A stretch of 64,000 nt of DNA, from the NCBI GenBank assembly GCA_031213475.1, contig JARUPZ010000011.1:5196513-5260512 (forward strand). The letters are read 5' to 3'. Positions within the stretch are counted from its first letter, which is position 1. Each line of letters opens with the position of its first letter. The translations under genes were made by a program, and so were the position numbers. This DNA is from Nereocystis luetkeana. Its lineage: Eukaryota; Sar; Phaeophyceae; Laminariales; Laminariaceae. Positions 42,970 to 53,679 of the stretch are shown here, piece by piece. The notes under the pieces are model-generated. The model did no database searches, was not told the origin of the DNA, and saw only the letters and a list, made by a program, of their open reading frames with translations.

Positions 42970-45900
42970 ATCCCCGCCGCCCTTGTGTGCCCTCTTCCCT
43001 CCCACGGCAGATGCTGGTAGGCTTTTCATGGACGCGGGGTTCGGGGTAGCGAAACCAAAACCGTCGAAGAAGAAGAAAAAAAACACAAAACGGCCACCGG
43101 CGGGAGCAGCTGGCGGCGTCGGGAAGGGGCAACGTAAAGCGGAGAGTTTTGTGTACACGGGGTCGCTCCGACCGGGGGTTCGAAGCCCGCGGCGAGAGGT
43201 GGGCACAACTTGCCGGGAACTTTTTTCGTTTGTTCAGTGCTTCCCCAGTACGCGCAATATACACCCTGCCTCTACACACCCTATATCTATTTGAGCCCTG
43301 CCCAAAAAAATGAGTGTAGTAAGCTGCATCGCTGGGAGCTTCAGTTAACGCGCGTAAGGGAGGCCTGGTCAGCCATGCCGATTGCCCCTCTCCGTTTTTT
43401 AGCGTGTGGTCTATATATACTGTAGGCTGTGCGTCGATCTCCTCCTGGCATGGCGTCATGCCTTTGCCCCGGTGAGCCTCACGAGCATGGACCACGCTGG
43501 CGCATCGCCGGCACACCAACCGTTGGTTGCTTGCGGTGTTTGTTTTTGAAATCGACTGCTTGAATGAACTATTCCGCACTTCTGATAGATCAAGATCTAA
43601 ATCATCTACGAGTAGTTCCTCGCCAACCTTAGTGATATACTTTTGCGGGATCTGCATGGTACAGATAAAACCCCCAGGAAACATGTGCTATATTGTGCAG
43701 ATTTTAGGGGTCCCACCCGCCAACATGAGCTACTGTACCTGGTATAGTAGATCACACAGATCATGAATAGATCTGCCTTGAAAGATCTAGATCGTCAAGC
43801 AGGAAGCGATGATTTATCCGAAGTGTCAACTCTTGGTATGGTACGTACGCACCCGCAGGTGCGTTTCTCTTGGAAATTATGTCGTGGTTCGGCGCGAGAG
43901 GTGGCCGACGGGCACCCCATTGCCTCGCAAACAAACAGACAGACGAAAAAAAAGAGCGTGAAAACTATTTCCAATGGATCTCGGACAGCTCACCTCTCCC
44001 TCACAACAAAAGTTGCCGCCCATTCGACGCAACGAGCAAACGGAAGGACGAATCCGTGCCGTGACTATGAATGACGACGCAACGAGCAAACGGAAGGACG
44101 AATCCGTGCCGTGACTATGAATGACCGACTACAGTACAGTCTTTTTTTTCGAACTAAATACCGTACGCGAACCTTTTAAGACACGGTGCTTTTTCGAAGC
44201 TTAAAAGAACGGGCACGGTGCGGTTGAAAACAAAACAAAAAAACGTGCGCGAATGCAAAACCCACGATGCGGCTCTGAACAAAAGACCAAACGCGCCCGA
44301 ATACAAACCAAAAATCAAGGTGCCGTCGGGGATTGCGCTGCCGGACTACGCCTTAGACGGTCTCCCGAAGGACGAGTCTCCCAAGCCCGCGTGGGTGATT
44401 GAGATCAAAAACGAGGCGGACATCGCGGGGATGCGGGCGGCCGGGAAAGTTGCCAGGTGAAGAGCCTCGTGCTGGCGCCTTTTTTTTGTTTTCTTCACGG
44501 CAGCATTTTCTTGCCTTAGCCCTCCCTTTTGCTACGTTTTGAAGTAGGTTTATCTCAAGCTAACTTCAAGACCGGTTTGTCTTCCAAAACACGCGTGGGA
44601 TTCAAAAAGGGGTGATGCCCCTTTCCATACTTGAAATGAGTGTTGATAAGTGAGTTTTTATTTCACGAGTAGTCTTGTGGGTTCAAATACATGCAAGAAC
44701 ATGTATTTGTGAGGGTGCGCAATGTTGGCGACACGTTTCCGTTTTTACGTTGTTGCGTGAGAGCAAAAAAGGTGATCCCGCTCTGATTCCTAGTGTTTCC
44801 TCCCCAAAAAGTCGGTTTCAGATACACTATAGAGAGGTTAGCCACCTCTTATTCCACTTTTTTTTTTTTTCTTGTAGAGGCGAATGGAGACGAAAACGGA
44901 AAACGCAAGCCATTAAAAACAAATTACAGCAGCATCGGCTACACACACAATAAACACGCGCCATTATGGCCGGATATGTAAGGATCCTTGGGGTCTTGAT
45001 GTTAATACGGGGGGGGCATAATAAATAGGACCAAATGGTGTTGGTAATAGCGAAATATATAGGTTTTTATGTGTACCGTAGGTCCTACCAGGGTATTTAA
45101 TATGTTCCCCCGTAATAGTGTCTAAATGATCCTTATGGATACAGCCAGAGGGGTAATACTGTATAGCAACGTGGCGCGCTGCTGTTGCGCCAGACACTTG
45201 ACACTTGGTGGTCGGCTCAGAGGGAAAAACGAACCAGGATAGGACATGCAACCGCAGTTCAGCCCTTTTTTCTACTGCAAAATGTATCCCACACTATGTC
45301 CAAGTAGTTTTCCCAAAAAATATATGGTTACAGCTCTAGAGGCGTTGATTCACCTTCGGGATGTGGTGGGCGGCGTGGGCCGTCGCAAGCAGGGTGTCGT
45401 TTCGTCTGAACGAAGACGTAACGCTGCGATCCCTCGCCCTCCTCTGCGTGAATGTTGCTTATATCTTCTCACTGAAATGGTGGCAGGGAGGTTTTAGACT
45501 TGGCCGGGAAGGCGGTCGTGGTCGGGGCGACCACCGATGACGTCGATCGCGCGTGCCACGAGGCTGCAGTGGCAAGGGGCGCGTACCCGTCCCCGCTCAA
45601 CTACTTCGGGTTTCCCAAAAGGTGAAGACGTGAAGGCGTTTGAGGTGTAACGCTTGCCGACTTTGTCGGCATCTCACTGCCGTATCTATGATGCCCAGGG
45701 TCGATGTTTACTCGCTGACATGTAGATACACCTGCCATTGTACAGTATAATTCATGGCAGCGGATCAATTGGCAGACGAAATTTCATGCCAGGTTCTGAT
45801 TGACATTTATCTTTCCCTCCAGGCTATAGTATGCAAAGTGTTCAGGCCGTGTCTCTCCCGGTTGGCATCTATTCTTGCTCTTTCACATGTTGTTCACTCG

Positions 45901-48900
45901 TTCTGGCCATTTGTTTTGCGCCAAACCTTACCCCCCCCCACCCCCCCCTCCCCTCCGCTAACCCTCTTCGTGCTTGGTATATTTACAGCTGCTGCACGAG
46001 CATCAACGAGATCGTTTGCCACGGAATACCGGACAGCACTGTTTTAGAAGAGGGCATGATCGTCAACGTGGACATTACCGTCTTCTACAAGGGCTACCAC
46101 GGAGATTGCTCCGAGATGTTCACGGTCGGAGAGGTGGACCAGGCCGGCAAGGACCTCATTCAGGTGCGCGATGTACGGTCTGCACGTTTTTTTTTTTCTT
46201 CTTGTTTTGTTTAAAAAAGTTGGTTTACTCACTCTGTGTTTGTTTCGCGTTCGCGGCTCGTTGCCTGTTTTTGTGCATTGTCGTGTGTGTTTTTTTCTCG
46301 TGGTGCACCAGTGCTACTGTTGTAGTTCCCCTTTTTTTTCTGCGAGCGCTGTTTGTGTTTTTTTTTGCTGGGGTGCTCTTTTTCAATGTTTTCCTGTTTT
46401 TTCCTTCTTCTCGATTTTTTCACGGTGCCGCCGCATCCGCCTTTTCCCAGGGTGCTGCACTGTTTGGGGCCTGCCATCTGTCCTGTTTTCCAACGCTCGG
46501 CAGAACATCCGGAATCTGGGCGCGGTAGCTGCCGTCTATTTTTATGTTGCGCTCGACTGCTGTAGCAGACACCTCCGTCGGTCACTATCAGACACGTCTA
46601 TCGACTAGAGACAGAGCCCTTGACAGGATGAAGAGGGAGAGGGAGGGGGTAGTCAGTTTTTGCTGGGAAGAGCGGCAAGTTTGCGACTGCGCGGGGGGTC
46701 TGGAGCCCACGTAGATACAGAGGCGTCACGTTACCTTTACAACGCTATGCCAGTACATATTGAAGCTTTGAGAATCGAAAGAGGGACGAAAGAGTCGATC
46801 GGTTGCGACATCGGCCAACAGTAGCGAATCCCGGCGCCCTGCCGGCTAGGGAGCCGTACGTTCAGAGCACCGGGTAGTACAGTGCAAATTTGCCAAGGGT
46901 TGTGACGCGTGTGCTTCGGTAGGGTTGCAATTTTTTTTTGTTCCTTACGTTTTGTGCCGTATCCCCTTTATTACGGGGGACCATAGTTAATAGGACCAAA
47001 TATTGTTAGTAAAAATGGTCGAATATCTTGGTTTTCATCTATACCATAGGTCCTATTAACTATGGTCCCCCGTAACAGTAACTTGCACTGTACATAAACT
47101 TACATAGGAGTCTACTGTAATTCAAGTAGTTTTGTCCTCACGACGGGACTGCAGCCCTATAGGGGTTAACAGGGGTTTTGCGCGCCTCACCCATTAAACT
47201 GATTTTGATGTGAAATATTACGTAACCCCGAAAAGCACTCCCGTGGCCTGCGTGTTGTACTGCGTATGTATCAGAAAAATGTTGTGAGACTCTGGTAGCT
47301 ACTGCTGTACTTCCAACTATATTGTATGTTGTACCTCAGTCTGTTCAGTCGATATTGGGTAGCTCCCTCAGTCTGTTCAGTCGATGTTGGGTAGCTCCTC
47401 AGTGTGTTCAGTCGGTGCTGGGTTGCTCCTCAGTGTGTTCAGTCGATATTCGGTAGCTCCCTCAGTTTATTTAGTCGATATTCGGTAGCTCTCTCAGTCT
47501 GTTCAGTCGATCTTGGGTAGCTCCTCAGTCTATTCAGTCGACCTTGAGTAGCTCCTCAGTCTAATCAGTCGATGGTGGGTAGCTCCTTCAGTATGTTCAG
47601 TCGATATTGAGTAGTACCTTAGTCTATTCAGTCGATATTCGGTAGCTCCTTCAGTCTGTCCAGTCGATATTGGGTAGCTCCTCAGTCTATTCAGTTGACA
47701 TTGGGTAGCTCCTCAGTCTGTTCAGTCGATATCGGGTAGCTCCTCAGTCTGTTCAGTCGATATTGGGTAGGTCCCCTGCTTGTTCAGTCGATATTCGGTA
47801 GCTCCCATAGTCTGTTCAGTCGATATTGGGTAGTGTCTCAATCTGTTCAATCGATATTGGTTGGCTACCTCAGTCTGTTCAGTCGATATTGGGAGAGTGT
47901 CTCGGTCTGTTCAGTCGATATTGGGTAGTGTCTCAGTCTGTTCGGTCGATGTTGGGTGGCTCCCACAGTCTGTTCAGTCGATATTGGGTAGTGTCTCAGT
48001 CTGTTCAATCGATATTGGTTGGCTACGTCAGTCTGTTCAGTCGATAGTAGGTAGTGTCTCAGTCTGTTCAGTCGATATTGGGTAGTGTCTCAGTCTGTCC
48101 AGTCGATATTGGGTAGTGTCTTTGTCTATTCAGTCGGTATTGGGTGTAGCTCCTCAGTCTGTTCAGTCAATATTGGGTAGGTCCTTGGTCTGTTCAGTCG
48201 ATATTGAGTGTAGCTCCCTACTTTGCTCATTCGATATTCGGTAGCTCCCTCAGTCTGTTCAGTCGATATTGGGTAGCTCCCTCAGTCTGTGCAGTCAAGG
48301 ACCATTTTGACCCCAAAACGTGCTCTACCGTTGTCGCATCATGCCTCTCGTACCAACGCACATTCCCACTCTAGACTGTACATCGATCCTCATCCGACGT
48401 AAACCATTGGTGGGACCGCGCTTTTCGGCGCGTATTGGTCGTTGTACCCATGGGCTCCGATAGGTTCGAAAAGGGGAGAACGACTGCTCGCTGACACATG
48501 CCTACATGAAGCTGTCCTACAGTAGTTCTCGCCGCGTAGTGGTGCCCTCTATCGTCGGACGTGATCGCTGTTTTCGGGCAGAGCAACTCCTTCCCTGCAG
48601 CCACAAAACAAAACATCTTGCGATGAAAATATTTCCGCGGGATTTGTTCCCCATGAACGAAACCCATAAGAAAAATCGTGAGGTATGCCCTGAAGGATGT
48701 TCGGGAATCCAGCTGTCGTTACGATCTGTGAAAGTTGGGAAGTTTTCTCGTTACTCGGAAACCCACCCTCGCTCCGTCTCCTCGTCTTTTCATATCACAC
48801 CACCACGGAGGGCCCAAAAACCGGCGCAACAGCAGCTGTTGTGTCGATTGTCATCCCATAAGAACTGCGCCTACGCTTTGGGGCCAAAGCACTTGGAATA

Positions 48901-51900
48901 AGAGTATAACACTTTTCGCAGTTATTTCAGGGGGTTAGCCAAGATTTTTCGGCTGAAGCCAAACTTCGGTTGGGTTTTCTCGTGGTCTGCTTCCTGTATC
49001 AAGAAACCCCAACGCACGAAACTTACCGTTAGTAAACGCGTTCTACGATCGAGGTAGCACATTTCTGCTAAATTGTGAATGACGAGGTTCATCGACCCAG
49101 AAATCGTCGGAATGCCAATCTTGGCTCGAAAAATGATATTTTCGTATACTCGGGCACAGGGATTATTCATCGGGATGCAATTTGATTTTCACTGAAGTCA
49201 GTTTTCGGGTGAGGTATGAAGCTCCTTGAGTGGGGAGCCTCAGAATTTTCAGGGCGAGCCTCTATCGTAGAACGCCTCAGTATCTCCTTAAGGTCTTGAC
49301 CAAAAAAAGTGAGCCCGAGCGCCGCTTTTTACCTAATTATTCTCGGGTTGGGTTGTATAACTCTTCGCAAGGTTTTCCTGGGTTGGGGGTCTTTTTTGTG
49401 TTGGAGAAAGACCACAAGAGACCCAACAAAATTGGATCCAACCAATTTCTTCTCAAAACGCCCTATTTTGTTGTTTGTGCTCAGAAACACGACCCAACAA
49501 GCCCTCCGTACACACAGGTGGAGTTCCATGTTGGATGGGGATTTTGGCAGTGGGATATTACTGTACGTACCTACAGTAGCAAAACGGTTAGCACGTTTTT
49601 CGATGGAGGCACTTCTGCCACGTACGTATAAACACGCTTCTGCGCCCTCCTCGAACTCCCGCCCTCCCACCCGCGCTGACCGATCGCGCCTACCGCACAA
49701 CATCGACCGTATCGACCCGGCCGCAGGCGACGTACGACATATTTCAGGCGGCCATCGCGTACTGCAAGCCCGGGCGTCCTTACATGGGAATTGGCGGCGT
49801 CATCCAGGAGCTGGTGGACGCTAAGGGTTACAGTACCATCTCTAACTTTTGTGAGTGCAAAAGGTGTGATAGGTAATCAAACCGTTGCGCTTAGAAGCAA
49901 CGCCGGGATTTGTTTTTTTGCCGGTCGGTGAAAATTGTTTTGTGTGAATGTATTGGGGAAAGAGCGGCTGACGGTGGTTGATGAGTACAGGGGATCTGAT
50001 GGCTCCACGATATTATGTCAAGAGGAGCAACGTAGGGTGTGTGTGTTTTGTCGGCGGGTATCGTGCGTGGGGGGGGAGGGGGTTGCGGCAGGTGAGTGGT
50101 GGTACTGGCGGCCGCCATGGGGGTGGTGTTGGTGATGGTGTTGGTGATGGTGGTGGTGGTGGTGGTGGTTGTGGTTGGTGCTTATTGTCCGAGACCGAGA
50201 GACTTGCCCGCGTCTTGAAATATATGTACATACAATATGTTTCGCCCGCTTTTTTTTTTCCCGGCACATAGCCAGCATTTTTTTTCTTGAACGAAAGGAA
50301 ACGTCCTTCCTCTGGTTAGGGGAAGCATGCAAACGTTCGTGTTCAAGCGAGAATCCGCACACCACAAACAAACCCAGGCCAGGGTCGAGGTAGAGGCAGT
50401 AGTACTCTTTTTGGTCCAATGTTTCGGGCTGACGATGCTCACCGACCCTCAAATCACCCAGATTATTTTTCTTTCCCGTTTTGCGTCAGTTTTAACCTTT
50501 TGAAAACTCCGTCACGTGCCTACCGTGCGGGGCACCTACTGAGAAAAATAAAAAGGCTGATCCGGGCTGGATTTAGTATTTTTTTGAGAATGTGGTACTC
50601 TATTGTAGACAACCTTCAGTATATACAACGACTCTCGAAGTTCTTATTCTCCTGTAAACCTCAAGCATGCCCTTTGTTATCGCTCGTTTTCCTATTATTC
50701 GGTGTCCTCTTTTCTCTCTGCTCGTTCCCCTATTCTTCGGTGTTCTCTACCGTATACGAGTCCGTGTGTGTGTGTGTTTTTTTTTCATCGGTTTGTGTGT
50801 GCACTCTTCTCGACGTTGTTTTTGGGCGAGTTTTAGGTTTCCTCGTGTCGGGGGAACCTGATAAAAATGTCACATGACTCGCTGAGGCAGGCGATCTGTT
50901 TCAGGGTAACACGGTACTCAGAACCAAACGTACTTAATAAAGGAAAATATTATTAGGGATCGGGAATCGGGAACCGATGTGATGATAATCTGCTGTTTGT
51001 TTTGTTGTAGAGAGGATTAGGCGTTATGGTTCATATTCTTCGGCTTGGTACCTATCAGTAGTACGTAGCTCACTTCGACAGCATTTGGTTGACCGCGCTT
51101 GCGGGATTATCAAGTGGATACCGCACGGAACGGTGCCGGCAGACTGGTAGAACACGCGAACAGACAAGTCCCGTGGCTTGCACCTGAACAGCGGTCGCTA
51201 GCTGGGCCAGGTAATCGTGACTTATATAAAACATAAAGAGATATGTGTGTGTTTCCGGGTTTATCATGGCTTCTGATGACTATGGTATGCCTCCCTCATA
51301 GTAACGTGAAAACGAAAGACACATTTTTTTTTTTTTTTTCTCCATCTCATTTCTTGTCTCAGCCCTTCCTTTCTCCCTCCATCCTATGTAATAGTAACTC
51401 AGATCCGGGGTCGCAGTACAGGCTCTCACCCCATCCCTTCCCCACTACGGTTGGTGCCTTGCATTTTTATCGTGACAAGACTGAGTTTTTTTTTTCTTTC
51501 GTTGACTCGCGTCGAATTGCTCACACTAATGGACAGCTACTAGTAATATGTATTTGGCCTACCCGCCACAAAAAATGAAGGCTCAACCGGAAGCGGAGGC
51601 GGAAGCATTTCGTAGGAGCTCCTATTATAGATAGAAGACGAGCTGAGTAAGTAATTGATAGACGATCACAATGTACTGTAGTTTTGGGTGCTATTGTAGC
51701 AGCGCATCGGAGTACTGACAAGAAAGACATCTGGCGATCCCGCGCCGCCCGAGAGTCGAACCTGCTCGATTTTAGCGTTGTGCCAACTTGGCTACCCCGT
51801 TGCATCTCGTTGCATTTCGTTGCAGTGCATTGCGTTGAGGACACCGCCGCCCGGACGCCTTTCACGTTTTCACTCCGGCAGGTGGGCACGGCATCGGAAA

Positions 51901-53679
51901 GATGTTCCACACTAACCCCAACATTCTGCACCACAAGAACGACGTCAACAACGGCATCATGGAGCCCGGACACACCTTCACCATAGAGCCGTTGATTTGC
52001 GAGGGGGCAGGTGCTGTTTAATTTTGATGCGAAAGCACGTTTTGTCTACCACCTCATCTCGCACCTTCTCGCATGATTGTTCTTTACATTGTACATAATT
52101 GGCGACGTTTTTGGCAAGCCATGGCCACAGACGTCTTCCGCTTCCCCTCCGGCACGTGCACCCGTTTTTTGTCGTTCAGAGGGCTCAGCATCCTCACTAC
52201 TCGTGGGTTTTCATTTTTCCAACTAGCTCCCTCGCGCTTTCAGGGATTCACCGTTGTGATTGATCCCTCGATGGCGTTTTTTTCTGGGCGGGGTTGGTCT
52301 GCATGCGACATGGCGGCGTTTTCGCCTTCTTTGGTTGGAATCAATTTAATGATTTTTTACGTACAACCTTTTACACCTATGATACCAGGCCATTTGTTGT
52401 TGTTTTGACTTCTCTTTGACTGGCCGTGGTGAAAAATAAAAATACGAATTCTGTATGAATAAATACGATTGCGTTTTCACAGAGTGAGGTCGGTATAAGC
52501 GGACCGTGAGACAGTTCTTCGTGATGAGCGGCCCAACGTTTTATAGACAGCTCTTCAAACACTGACGCCCTACCGCCGTAAAGGCACCGCAGAGAGCTAC
52601 GAAGGACTTTCCAGAAGCTTCTTTTGTTCGATCCGCTCCGATCCCGGTTGTCTGCGAAGAGCTACGTATGTGTTGCTGTTGTTTCAAGAACTTCTTGGCG
52701 GCCGAGCTTGTTGGGTAGCCGAAAACTGCCCTTAGTCACAGCAATTACATACTCCTCTCTCTAATGAACTGTAAACGTATCACCATATACATGTTCAGTG
52801 GGTATACAAACTGCAACCAATAGTTGCGGCGTGTCCCTTGATGTCAAGCCGCTCCTTTAATCCGACTGGAGAGCGGTCGGTACGTACAGGCTATTAAACG
52901 CATTATCTTGATGAATTTTGCAGTGCATACCGACGCAAACAATGACGAGGTGAGTCTTATTCAGCCGTCTATGGTCAGCGCGCAACACCGCGAGTGGTAC
53001 GTTGCCGCGCTTGTGCCGTGCAATTCCTTGCAGTGTGGTTCGGACACCAGACGAAGCCCAGCAGCCGAGGCTTTTTCGTGCTGCCCGGGCGCTCCGTATA
53101 CTCGTAATTTTGTGTTGGCCACTCCCTCCCCCCCACCTGACGTCCCAAAATGGCGTAAACAGCTAGAATATGAAACGTAAGTGGCACCGTCGAACCGGCC
53201 GCGGCTATGGTTGCGGGCGGATTGCTTGGGAGGCCTGAGGCTATATTTACTGGGGAGAAAAATGATTTTGGGGATGTTTTTTTTTTAAAAAACGAAACTC
53301 CCCCCTTGCATTCAAGGGGGGGGGGGGGGTGCCCATCTGCTCTCCCGCTCCCCTCCTCTTGGCCGACCCCCTGCGTATCACAGTCTGTCGTTTCGGTTTA
53401 CAAGGAAGGATACGTGCGAATTTCGTTCGTTTTTTTTCTTCTTCGCATCGCTTTTACTCACCAGCTCAACCCGTGCTATTATATATGTATACTGCTCTGC
53501 CCGCCTGTGTCATTTTTTTTATAGGTGAGAACTTGATGTGGCCAGACAGGTGGACAGCGGCGACGTCGGATGGCAAGCGAACAGCCCAGTTCGAGCACAC
53601 GTTCCTCATGACCGAGGAGGGGGCGGTGCCGTTGACAGCCAAGCTGGACACGTCTCCGAAGCAGTTTTGGGAGAAATGA
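41281..53679 (+). CDS. MAP1: Type I methionine aminopeptidase, probably plastid-targeted (copy B)
   Basis: Eight exons: 41281-41419, 43011-43198, 44320-44456, 45487-45621, 45989-46163, 49727-49850, 51882-52010 and 53525-53679 (TGA). They give 393 residues. Every boundary matches copy A in place and phase, and exons 3-8 are the same length in both. Exon 1 gives [18 protein letters not shown] and then KGAFIAAP, a signal-peptide-plus-Phe pattern, ending in CRPGT like copy A (CRPGS). Exon 2 adds a Lys/Gly-rich stretch ([15 protein letters not shown]) that copy A mostly lacks. The active-site ligands are kept as D228, D239, H302, E335 and E366. Exons 5 and 8 are nearly identical to copy A. The exon 3 acceptor sits in A-rich sequence without a pyrimidine tract and is the weakest site. 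Introns are 0.37-3.6 kb. Confidence 0.9.
42276..42367. repeat. Foldback repeat (GTCCCC/GGGGAC family), copy 4
   Basis: It runs from CCCTTTTAGGACCCCAGTCC to GTGCGGTTCTAAAAGGGTTA, in intron 1 of aminopeptidase copy B. Confidence 0.8.
42501..42603. repeat. Foldback repeat, copy 5 (diverged)
   Basis: CTTACTTGGATTTTGAGTGG and GTTGTCCCCAAAA place it in the family; the ends are diverged. It lies 130 bp after copy 4. Confidence 0.6.
42890..43000. repeat. Poly-C tracts with a CATGCATGAC core
   Basis: Two poly-C runs (42893-42907 and 42941-42969) flank GTGGGCATGCATGACAGGAG. The GCATGCATGA core recalls the poly-G-bearing repeat family. They lie just upstream of aminopeptidase exon 2, the same position as in copy A. 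Confidence 0.5.
43580..43835 (+). repeat. AGATC-rich dispersed repeat, copy 7
   Basis: It contains GGGATCTGCATGGTACAGAT, CCCACCCGCCAACATGAGCT, GTAGATCACACAGATCATG and AAAGATCTAGATCGTCAAGC, nearly full length, in intron 2 of aminopeptidase copy B. Confidence 0.7.
44025..44124 (+). repeat. Perfect tandem duplication, period 50 bp
   Basis: CGACGCAACGAGCAAACGG starts at 44025 and 44075, and both units run on identically to CTATGAATGA. It lies in intron 2 of aminopeptidase copy B. Confidence 0.9.
45003..45119 (+). repeat. Palindromic MITE, copy 9, with a CCAGGG-type insertion
   Basis: TAATACGGGGGGGGCATAAT to CCCCCGTAATAGT. Against other copies, CCAGGGTA is inserted after GGTCCTA near 45088. It lies in intron 3 of aminopeptidase copy B. 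Confidence 0.8.
45248..45349. repeat. Foldback repeat, copy 6 (diverged)
   Basis: CAACCGCAGTTCAGCCC, GTCCAAGTAGTTTTCCC and ATGGTTACAGCTCTAG mark it, in intron 3 of aminopeptidase copy B. Confidence 0.5.
46969..47079 (+). repeat. Palindromic MITE, copy 10 (best preserved)
   Basis: TATTACGGGGGACCATAGTT to CTATGGTCCCCCGTAACAG with intact termini and a simple TA at each edge. It lies in intron 5 of aminopeptidase copy B and is useful as the family reference. Confidence 0.85.
47110..47172. repeat. Foldback repeat, half copy
   Basis: Only the right half is present: AATTCAAGTAGTTTTGTCC, CGACGGGACTGCAGCCC and AGGGGTTAAC. Confidence 0.65.
47337..48297 (+). repeat. Minisatellite of about 31 bp, roughly 30 units
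   Basis: The unit is CTCAGTCTGTTCAGTCGATA plus TTGGGTAGCTC, with substitutions and a variant (AGTGTCTCAGTC) in the middle third. It fills about 960 bp of intron 5 of aminopeptidase copy B. There are no unique spacers. Open frames through it are by-products. Confidence 0.95.
49010..49290 (-). repeat. Dispersed repeat of possible coding origin, copy 2
   Basis: This is the inverted partner of 26325-26575. Here the frame is open over [37 protein letters not shown] and [11 protein letters not shown], followed by GTAAGTTTCG, which would make a good donor. The first copy has stops in the same frame. It lies in intron 5 of aminopeptidase copy B on the opposite strand. It may be a relic of an unknown gene or element. 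Confidence 0.55.
50097..50185 (+). repeat. GGT/GAT trinucleotide-rich tract
   Basis: GGTGTTGGTGATGGT units grade into a GGT run, in intron 6 of aminopeptidase copy B. The frames here code for poly-Gly or poly-His and are not genes. Confidence 0.85.
51325..51525 (-). mobile_element. tRNA-derived SINE, copy 4 (5'-truncated, reverse)
   Basis: Reversed, it reads CAATTCGACGCGAGTC, then ATAAAAATGCAAGGCACC, CCCGGATCTGAGTTAC and a poly-A run. The tRNA head is missing. It lies in intron 6 of aminopeptidase copy B, antisense. Confidence 0.7.
51745..51800 (-). repeat. tRNA-like fragment
   Basis: The reverse strand reads GGGTAGCCAAGTTGGCAC (box A-like) and GCAGGTTCGACTCTCG (box B-like). The anticodon stem does not pair and no acceptor stem closes. 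It is a relic or a SINE head, not a working tRNA. It lies 80 bp before aminopeptidase exon 7. Confidence 0.4.

Noticed and set aside
44218-44460. Alternative short start for aminopeptidase copy B at the 5' extension of exon 3
   Set aside because: The extended frame begins with GTG, has no in-frame ATG upstream of the conserved part and is not similar to copy A.
47826-48085. Two overlapping frames of about 73 codons
   Set aside because: They translate the 31-bp minisatellite.
47337-48297. CRISPR-like array of short repeats
   Set aside because: The units abut with no unique spacers and vary throughout; it is a minisatellite in a eukaryotic intron.
51745-51800. Functional tRNA gene on the minus strand
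   Set aside because: The anticodon stem does not pair and the spacing between boxes is too short.
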